Below are positions 59,024-64,000 of a stretch of 64,000 nt of DNA, piece after piece. Source of the stretch: Pseudomonas sp. LS.1a (GTDB lineage: Bacteria; Pseudomonadota; Gammaproteobacteria; Pseudomonadales; Pseudomonadaceae). The notes beneath the pieces are model-generated. The model made no database searches. It had not been told where the DNA came from and saw only the letters and a list, made by a program, of their open reading frames with translations. The stretch covers positions 4,814,001-4,878,000 of the forward strand of contig NZ_CP092827.1 of the NCBI RefSeq assembly GCF_022533585.1, written 5' to 3'. Within the stretch, counting starts at the first letter, position 1; every line of letters begins with the position of its first letter. A program made the translations under genes and the position numbers.

Positions 59024-59383
59024 ATGAGCGAACACGAACGCCGCCGCTTTCAGCGCATCGATTTCGACGCCCCCACCGAACTGCGCCAGGGCCTGCAACG
59101 CTGGCCTGCCAAGCTGCTGGACCTTTCACTCAAGGGTTTGCTGATCGAGCGCCCGGCCAACTGGGATGCCGACCTGACCCAGGATTTCGACGCCATCATT
59201 CAACTGGACCCCGATACACGTGTGCAGATGCAAGTTGAACTGCGCCATGAAGAACCGGACCGCCTGGGCTTCATCTGCCTGTACATCGACCTCGAGTCGA
59301 TGAGCCATTTGCACCGTCTTGTGGAATTGAACGTGGCCGACAGCACCGAAATGATGCGTGAGCTGCGCGAACTCATCGAATAA
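59024..59383 (+). CDS. PilZ-domain c-di-GMP-binding protein
   Basis: A 119-aa single PilZ domain. The RxxxR motif lies in the opening ERRRFQRIDFDAP, and (D/N)xSxxG appears as LDLSLKGLLI. Both c-di-GMP-binding motifs are therefore present. The C-terminal helices (MSHLHRLVELNVADSTEMMRELRELIE) are likely the output surface. It is a single gene in a gap between divergent btsT and the permease. The target is unknown; it is a candidate effector for motility, adhesion or another surface process. Confidence 0.9.
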   Translation: MSEHERRRFQRIDFDAPTELRQGLQRWPAKLLDLSLKGLLIERPANWDADLTQDFDAIIQLDPDTRVQMQVELRHEEPDRLGFICLYIDLESMSHLHRLVELNVADSTEMMRELRELIE

Positions 59384-59430
59384 TGAAATCTCTTAGCTAG
59401 CTAATGGCTTCCTCACCTTGTGTTTCCTGT

Positions 59431-59458
59431 CTACCCAGACAGCTTTAAGCCTGGGTAG
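59431..59458. terminator. Weak inverted repeat after PilZ gene
   Basis: CTACCCAG (59431-59438) and CTGGGTAG (59451-59458) pair with a 12-base loop, 48 bp past the PilZ stop. The T-content after it is low (CAGCGTTTTG). It may be a weak terminator. Confidence 0.35.
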
Positions 59459-59567
59459 CAGCGTTTTGTACACACCCCTCTAGTACAGCCTCTGAAGAGT
59501 TGGTACGCGTTCTGCATTGGATGCTCACACACCTTGCGGGCGCTCTTGTGCGCGCTCCAATCAAAAT

Positions 59568-59579
59568 ATTGTATACAAT
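59568..59579. promoter_or_regulatory. Palindrome upstream of NCS2 permease, possible GntR operator
   Basis: ATTGTATACAAT is a perfect 12-bp palindrome 68 bp before the permease start. Its core TTGTATACAA fits the FadR-type GntR site pattern (TNGTNNACNA). No GntR gene is nearby, so the regulator would be encoded elsewhere. Confidence 0.55.
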
Positions 59580-59646
59580 TCTTGTGGAAATCATTTGCAG
59601 GAAGTGTCTACAGTAGCGCCACAACAATAAACAGAGAGCCTGCTCC

Positions 59647-61164
59647 ATGACTACGTCCACTAGCACGTCTCCCGCCAAGCGCCCCGAGGATGAAAACCTC
59701 GGCCTTGGGGCCAACCTGGCCTATGGTCTGCAGCATGTGCTGACCATGTACGGGGGGATCGTCGCGGTACCCCTGATCCTGGGGCAGGCCGCGGGCCTGA
59801 ACGGCGCCGAAATCGGCATGCTGATCGCCGCTTCGCTGTTTGCCGGTGGCCTGGCCACCCTGCTGCAAACCCTCGGTTTGCCGTTCTTCGGCTGCCAGTT
59901 GCCGCTGGTGCAGGGTGTTTCGTTCGCCGGTGTGGCAACCATGGGGGCAATCCTCAGCAGCGAGGGCGGCGGTGGCCTGCCAGGCGTGCTCGGCGCGGTC
60001 ATGGCAGCGTCGCTGATCGGCTTTCTGATCACCCCGGTGTTCTCGCGCATCACCAAGTTCTTTCCACCGCTGGTGACCGGCATTGTCATCACCACCATCG
60101 GCCTGACCCTGATGCCCGTGGCCGCCCGCTGGGTAATGGGTGGCAACAGCGCATCGCCGGAGTTCGGCAGCGTGGCCAATATCGGCCTGGCAGCACTGAC
60201 CTTCGCCATCGTGCTGCTGTTGAGCAAGCTGGGCAGCGCGGCCATCTCGCGCCTGTCGATCCTGCTGGCCATGGTGGTCGGCACCCTGATCGCCTGGGCG
60301 CTGGGCATGGCCGACTTCAGCAAGGTCACCGAGGGCCCGATGTTCGCCTTCCCCACGCCGTTTCATTTCGGCATGCCGGAATTCCACATCGCCGCAATCC
60401 TGTCGATGTGCATCGTGATCATGGTGACCTTGGTTGAAACCTCGGCCGACATCCTCGCCGTGGGTGAGATCATCGACACCAAGGTCGACTCCAAGCGCCT
60501 GGGCAACGGCCTGCGCGCCGACATGGCGTCGAGCGTCCTGGCGCCGATCTTCGGCTCGTTCACCCAGAGCGCATTCGCCCAGAACGTCGGCCTGGTAGCC
60601 GTGACCGGGGTCAAGAGCCGCTACGTGGTGGCCACCGGTGGCGTGATCCTGGTGGTGCTGGGCCTGTTGCCGATCATGGGCCGGGTGATAGCAGCAGTCC
60701 CTACCCCGGTACTGGGTGGCGCAGGCATCGTGCTGTTCGGCACCGTGGCGGCCAGCGGTATCCGTACGCTGTCCAAGGTCAGCTACAAGAACAACGTCAA
60801 CCTGATCATCGTCGCTGCCTCGCTGGGCTTCGGCATGATCCCGATTGCCGCACCGACCTTCTACCACCACTTCCCGAACTGGTTCGAGACCATCTTCCAC
60901 TCGGGCATCAGCTCGGCGGCGATCATGGCCATCCTGCTGAACCTGATCTTCAACCACTTCACCGCCGGCAACTCGGACCAGCAGTCGGTGTTTGCCGCCG
61001 CGTACGAGCGCACCATCCAGTACTCGGACATTTCAGCGCTGCGTGATGGCGACTACTTCAAGGATGGCAAGCTGTTCGATGCCGAGGGTAATGAAGTGCC
61101 GATGCTGGAACTGGACGAGCATGGCAATGAAACGGTCAGGCGCAGTGCGGTTGCCGAGCATTGA
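59647..61164 (+). CDS. NCS2-family nucleobase permease (uracil-xanthine type)
   Basis: A 505-aa nucleobase:cation symporter with about 14 helices. The NAT signature is AQNVGLVAVTG with Gln312. The TM8 Glu is in TLVETSADILAVGEI, and LGLGANLAYGLQHVLTMYGGIVAVPLIL opens the protein. The C-terminus has a long hydrophilic tail (about residues 440-505). The type is nearer to xanthine/uric-acid permeases than to UraA, but the exact substrate is not certain. A strong terminator follows. Confidence 0.9.
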   Translation: MTTSTSTSPAKRPEDENLGLGANLAYGLQHVLTMYGGIVAVPLILGQAAGLNGAEIGMLIAASLFAGGLATLLQTLGLPFFGCQLPLVQGVSFAGVATMGAILSSEGGGGLPGVLGAVMAASLIGFLITPVFSRITKFFPPLVTGIVITTIGLTLMPVAARWVMGGNSASPEFGSVANIGLAALTFAIVLLLSKLGSAAISRLSILLAMVVGTLIAWALGMADFSKVTEGPMFAFPTPFHFGMPEFHIAAILSMCIVIMVTLVETSADILAVGEIIDTKVDSKRLGNGLRADMASSVLAPIFGSFTQSAFAQNVGLVAVTGVKSRYVVATGGVILVVLGLLPIMGRVIAAVPTPVLGGAGIVLFGTVAASGIRTLSKVSYKNNVNLIIVAASLGFGMIPIAAPTFYHHFPNWFETIFHSGISSAAIMAILLNLIFNHFTAGNSDQQSVFAAAYERTIQYSDISALRDGDYFKDGKLFDAEGNEVPMLELDEHGNETVRRSAVAEH

Positions 61165-61188
61165 CTGCTGACTGAGCGGTGAGGTGGG

Positions 61189-61218
61189 GGGGCCGATGCG
61201 CATCGTCGGCCCCTTTTT
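61189..61218 (+). terminator. Rho-independent terminator after permease gene
   Basis: GGGGCCGA - TGCGCATCG - TCGGCCCC followed by TTTTT, 25 bp past the stop codon. Confidence 0.9.
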
Positions 61219-61223
61219 CGTTT

Positions 61224-61335
61224 TGCCTGTGCCGGCCCTTTCGCGGGTAAACCCGCTCCCACAGGGTTTGCACAACCCTGAAGCTGATGCGGTACCTGTG
61301 GGAGCGGGTTTACCCGCGAAAGGGCCGGTACAAGC
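61224..61335. repeat. Inverted pair of REP elements
   Basis: Pair with outer ends GCCTGTGCCGGCCCTTTCGC and GAAAGGGCCGGTACAAGC, directly after the permease terminator and before the convergent radA stop. Confidence 0.9.
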
Positions 61336-61341
61336 TACAAA

Positions 61342-62712
61342 TTACTCAAATAGCGCATCCAGGGCCTGCTCCAGCCGGGTCACGGCAATCACCTGCAACC
61401 CCGCCGGCGCCTCTTTCGGCGCATTGCCCTTGGGCACGATGGCCCGCTTGAAGCCGTGCTTGGCCGCCTCCTTCAAGCGCTCCTGGCCACTGGGCACCGG
61501 CCGCACCTCGCCGGACAGGCCGATCTCGCCAAACACCAGCAGGCCATGGGCCAGGGGACGGTTGCGCAGGCTGGACATCACCGCCGCCAGCAGCGCCAGG
61601 TCCGAAGCCGTTTCCAGCACCTTCACCCCGCCGACCACGTTGAGGAACACGTCCTGGTCATGGGTAGGAATACCGCCATGGCGGTGCAGCACTGCCAGCA
61701 ACATGGCAAGGCGGTTCTGGTCCAGGCCCAGGGTCACCCGGCGCGGGTTGGCCAGGTGGCTGTCGTCGACCAGCGCCTGCACTTCAACCAGCATCGGCCG
61801 GGTGCCCTCCCAGGTCGCCATCACCACGCTGCCCGGCACTTCCTCCTGGGTGCGGTTGAGGAAGATCGCCGACGGATTGGACACTTCTTTAAGGCCACGG
61901 TCGGTCATGCCGAACACGCCCAGCTCGTTGACCGCGCCAAAGCGGTTCTTCACCGCCCGCAGCAGGCGCAGGCGGCCATCGGACTCGCCCTCGAAATACA
62001 GCACGGTATCGACCATGTGCTCAAGTACCCGTGGCCCGGCCAGCGAGCCCTCCTTGGTCACGTGGCCGACCAGGAAAATCGCCGTACCGCTCTGTTTGGC
62101 GTAGCGCACCAGCAACGCCGTGCTCTCGCGTACCTGAGCCACGCCGCCGGGCGCCGATTGCAGCTGCTCGGTGAAAATGGTCTGGATCGAGTCGATTACC
62201 ATCACCCGTGGCTTTTCCTGGCGCGCCGTGGCGATGATGGTCTCGATACAGGTTTCGGTCATCACCTTGAGCTGGTCCTGGGGCAGGCCCAGGCGCCGCG
62301 AGCGCATGGCCACCTGCTGCTGCGACTCCTCGCCGGTGACATACAGCGCCGGCATGCCCACGGCAATGTTGCACAAGGTTTGCAGCAGGATGGTCGACTT
62401 GCCGATGCCGGGGTCGCCACCGATCAACACCACCGAGCCATCCACCAGGCCACCGCCCAGCACGCGGTCCAGTTCGGTGCTGCTGGTGGTGAAGCGCGGG
62501 ATTTCCTCGACGCTGACTTCGGCCAGGGTCTTGATCTGCGCCTGCTGACCGGTCCAGCCGGCACGGCCGCTACTGGGCGCAGCGGCGCCGCCGCTTTCGA
62601 TCATGGTCTCGACCAAAGTGTTCCAGGCCCCGCATTCGCCACACTGGCCGGCCCATTTGGGGAAGGTCGCACCGCACTCGGTGCAGCCATACAAGCGCTT
62701 GGCCTTGGCCAT
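61342..62712 (-). CDS. radA: DNA repair protein RadA
   Basis: Lon-like RecA-type ATPase that helps process recombination intermediates. The 456-aa protein has a C4 zinc finger (Cys10, Cys13, Cys24, Cys27). Walker A is GGDPGIGKST (98-107), and the RadA motif KNRFGAVNELGVFGM is present. A C-terminal Lon protease-like domain lacks the protease Ser/Lys dyad as in the family. It is divergent from mscL. Confidence 0.97.
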   Translation of the reverse strand: MAKAKRLYGCTECGATFPKWAGQCGECGAWNTLVETMIESGGAAAPSSGRAGWTGQQAQIKTLAEVSVEEIPRFTTSSTELDRVLGGGLVDGSVVLIGGDPGIGKSTILLQTLCNIAVGMPALYVTGEESQQQVAMRSRRLGLPQDQLKVMTETCIETIIATARQEKPRVMVIDSIQTIFTEQLQSAPGGVAQVRESTALLVRYAKQSGTAIFLVGHVTKEGSLAGPRVLEHMVDTVLYFEGESDGRLRLLRAVKNRFGAVNELGVFGMTDRGLKEVSNPSAIFLNRTQEEVPGSVVMATWEGTRPMLVEVQALVDDSHLANPRRVTLGLDQNRLAMLLAVLHRHGGIPTHDQDVFLNVVGGVKVLETASDLALLAAVMSSLRNRPLAHGLLVFGEIGLSGEVRPVPSGQERLKEAAKHGFKRAIVPKGNAPKEAPAGLQVIAVTRLEQALDALFE

Positions 62713-62889
62713 GGCTGGGGGTCTCCTGGAAAAAACCGCCATGATAGCCGAGCTGGACGTGCCTCGAACGCCTCGGGATGCGACAAAACTATTCGTTCTA
62801 ACCGCAGTCAGTAGCCCAGAGCACAACGCATGAAGCGTTCAAGTGGCTTACACTGCGTAAACCTTACCTTTTGTTACAAGGAACCAAAC

Positions 62890-63309
62890 ATGGGCATGAT
62901 CAGTGAGTTCAAGGCCTTCGCGGTCAAAGGCAATGTCGTCGACATGGCGGTCGGTATCATCATCGGCGCGGCCTTCGGCAAGATCGTCTCGTCTTTCGTC
63001 GGTGACGTGGTCATGCCGCCACTGGGCCTGTTGATCGGTGGCATGGACTTCAGCGACCTGGCAGTTACCCTGAAGGCTGCCGAAGGTGACGTTCCGGCGG
63101 TGGTGCTGGCCTATGGCAAGTTCATCCAGACCGTGATCGACTTCGTGATCGTGGCCTTTGCCATCTTCATGGGGGTGAAGGCGATCAACAAGCTCAAGCG
63201 TGAAGAGGCCGTGGCGCCGACTGCACCGCCTGTGCCGACTGCCGAAGAGACCTTGCTGACCGAGATCCGCGATTTGCTCAAGGCGCAGAACCAGAACCGT
63301 TTGCCCTGA
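62890..63309 (+). CDS. mscL: Large-conductance mechanosensitive channel MscL
   Basis: A 139-aa channel protein. The amphipathic N-terminal helix is [46 protein letters not shown], followed by the second helix [25 protein letters not shown] and a cytoplasmic helix ([18 protein letters not shown]). It opens at high membrane tension on osmotic downshock. The ATG at 62890 follows CAAGGAACCAAAC. It is divergent from radA. Confidence 0.96.
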   Translation: MGMISEFKAFAVKGNVVDMAVGIIIGAAFGKIVSSFVGDVVMPPLGLLIGGMDFSDLAVTLKAAEGDVPAVVLAYGKFIQTVIDFVIVAFAIFMGVKAINKLKREEAVAPTAPPVPTAEETLLTEIRDLLKAQNQNRLP

Positions 63310-63325
63310 GGTTAGATAGGGAGCG

Positions 63326-63402
63326 CTGTGGGAGCGGGCAGGCCCGCGAAGAATCCAACGCGGTGGATGGCACCGGCTCCGCCGGTGTTCGCGGGCAGAT
63401 CG
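63326..63402. repeat. Second-class REP element
   Basis: CTGTGGGAGCGGGCAGGCCCGCGAAGAATCCAACGCGGTGGATGG, then CACCGGCTCCGCCGGTGTTCGCGGGCAGATCGG. The centre matches that of the element at 24757 except at two positions; the right core is degraded (GGGCAGATCGG). Confidence 0.88.
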
Positions 63403-63432
63403 GACCGCCGCACCGCCGCTCCCCCAACGGCC

Positions 63433-64000
63433 TTACCAGTAATTCTCTACCGCCACCTGCCCCGGCCGCTTGCTCAGGCTCAATTGCAGGTCGCGCGCCT
63501 TCAGTACCTTGCGCGTATCGTCAATCATCTGCGGGTTGCCACACAGCATCACCCGCGAATGTTCCGGCGACAGCTCCAGCCCCGCCGCCTTCTCCAGTTC
63601 GCCATTCTCGATCAGCGTGGTAATACGCTGGTTCAACGCCCCCGGGTGCTGTTCACGGGTCACCACCGGAATGAACTGCAACTTGCCGGCGAACTCGGCC
63701 AGGTAATCGCGCTGCTCCAGCCCGGCGATTTCATCCACATAGGCCAGCTCTTTCGCTTCGCGCACCGAATACACCAGCTTGATGTTGTCGAAACGCTCCC
63801 AAGCCTCGAAGTCCTGCAGGATCGACATGAACGGCGCAATGCCAGTACCGGTCGCCAGCAACCACAGGTCGCGGCCACCGACGAAGCGGTCGAGGGTAAG
63901 GAAGCCGAAGGCCTGGCGATCGATCAGCAGAGCATCGCCCGCCCCCAGCCTGCTCAGCTCACTGGTGAATTCCCCACCAGGCACCACGATGGAGAAGAAG
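63433..64000 (-). CDS. fpr: Ferredoxin-NADP+ reductase (partial, N-terminus beyond window)
   Basis: C-terminal 188 residues (to position 64000) of an FNR. Visible are part of the FAD domain (FFSIVVPGGEFTSELSRLGAGDALLIDRQAFGFLTLD), the NADP motif ATGTGIAPFMSILQDFEAWERFDNIKLVYSVRE and VMLCGNPQMIDDTRKVL, and the terminal aromatic VENYW. Compared with the family (about 258 aa), about 70 N-terminal residues lie outside. It exchanges electrons between NADPH and ferredoxin or flavodoxin. It lies next to mscL as in P. putida genomes. Confidence 0.93.
   Translation of the reverse strand, partial: FFSIVVPGGEFTSELSRLGAGDALLIDRQAFGFLTLDRFVGGRDLWLLATGTGIAPFMSILQDFEAWERFDNIKLVYSVREAKELAYVDEIAGLEQRDYLAEFAGKLQFIPVVTREQHPGALNQRITTLIENGELEKAAGLELSPEHSRVMLCGNPQMIDDTRKVLKARDLQLSLSKRPGQVAVENYW

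Noticed and set aside
4272..61335. REP pairs considered as CRISPR repeats
   Set aside because: They are scattered, palindromic, not regularly spaced, and there are no cas genes.

Overview
The window is a GC-rich, densely coded chromosomal segment from a fluorescent Pseudomonas of the P. putida group. Three things point there. About twenty copies of a P. putida-type REP palindrome (core CGCGGGTAAACCCGCTCCCACAGG and variants) sit between genes. The gene neighbourhoods are typical: hmgABC with hmgR, btsT-yjiX-yjiA, radA next to mscL and fpr, metE next to a methylenetetrahydrofolate reductase-like gene. Several families are largely Pseudomonas-restricted (DUF3077, DUF3509, DUF6124, a short LOV photoreceptor). 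No tRNA, rRNA, CRISPR array, prophage or insertion sequence was found, and the window reads as core or near-core chromosome.

Layout. 0-13 kb: two efflux modules. The first is an EmrAB-like MFS pump with adaptor and NodT-type outer membrane factor, with a LysR gene upstream. The second is an aromatic-acid exporter (AaeB/FUSC-like, AaeX, AaeA, outer membrane factor) with a divergent LysR gene. A universal stress protein and a 2-hydroxyacid dehydrogenase lie nearby. 13-22 kb: a DMT exporter, an AraC regulator and a complete siderophore cell-surface-signalling operon (DUF3649, PepSY membrane protein, DUF3325, FecI-type sigma, FecR-type anti-sigma, TonB receptor with STN domain) behind a Fur-like box. 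22-26 kb: small stress and unknown genes (HPF, DUF3509, psiE, DUF6124, DUF3077, yebG with a perfect LexA box) and an amino-acid dehydrogenase. 26-31 kb: homogentisate degradation, with an HmgR-type operator.

31-36 kb: an SDR, an Asp-nucleophile alpha/beta hydrolase, lrgAB with a LysR gene, and a flavodoxin. 36-40.6 kb: a probable blue-light signalling locus with a short LOV protein, a PilZ-like protein, a MerR/LitR-like regulator, and a divergent group of monooxygenase-like protein, FolM, DUF1244 and HopJ-family protein. 40.6-43 kb: a hydrolase and FabV. 43-48 kb: an agmatine operon (deiminase, carbamoylputrescine amidase, polyamine-binding protein, Tat-exported second deiminase) with a divergent LysR gene. 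48-51 kb: cytochrome b, a PepSY protein, thiolase and an SDR lacking the usual Tyr. 51-59 kb: metE with tandem MetR-like sites, an MTHFR-like fusion, and yjiA/yjiX/btsT. 59-64 kb: a PilZ protein, an NCS2 permease, radA, mscL and a truncated fpr at the window edge.

The most interesting items are the LOV/LitR-like/PilZ light locus, the agmatine operon with a predicted periplasmic deiminase, the leader before the DUF6124 gene (two mutually exclusive stems and a buried AGGAGG), and several clear operators (HmgR, LexA, MetR-like, GntR-like, Fur-like).
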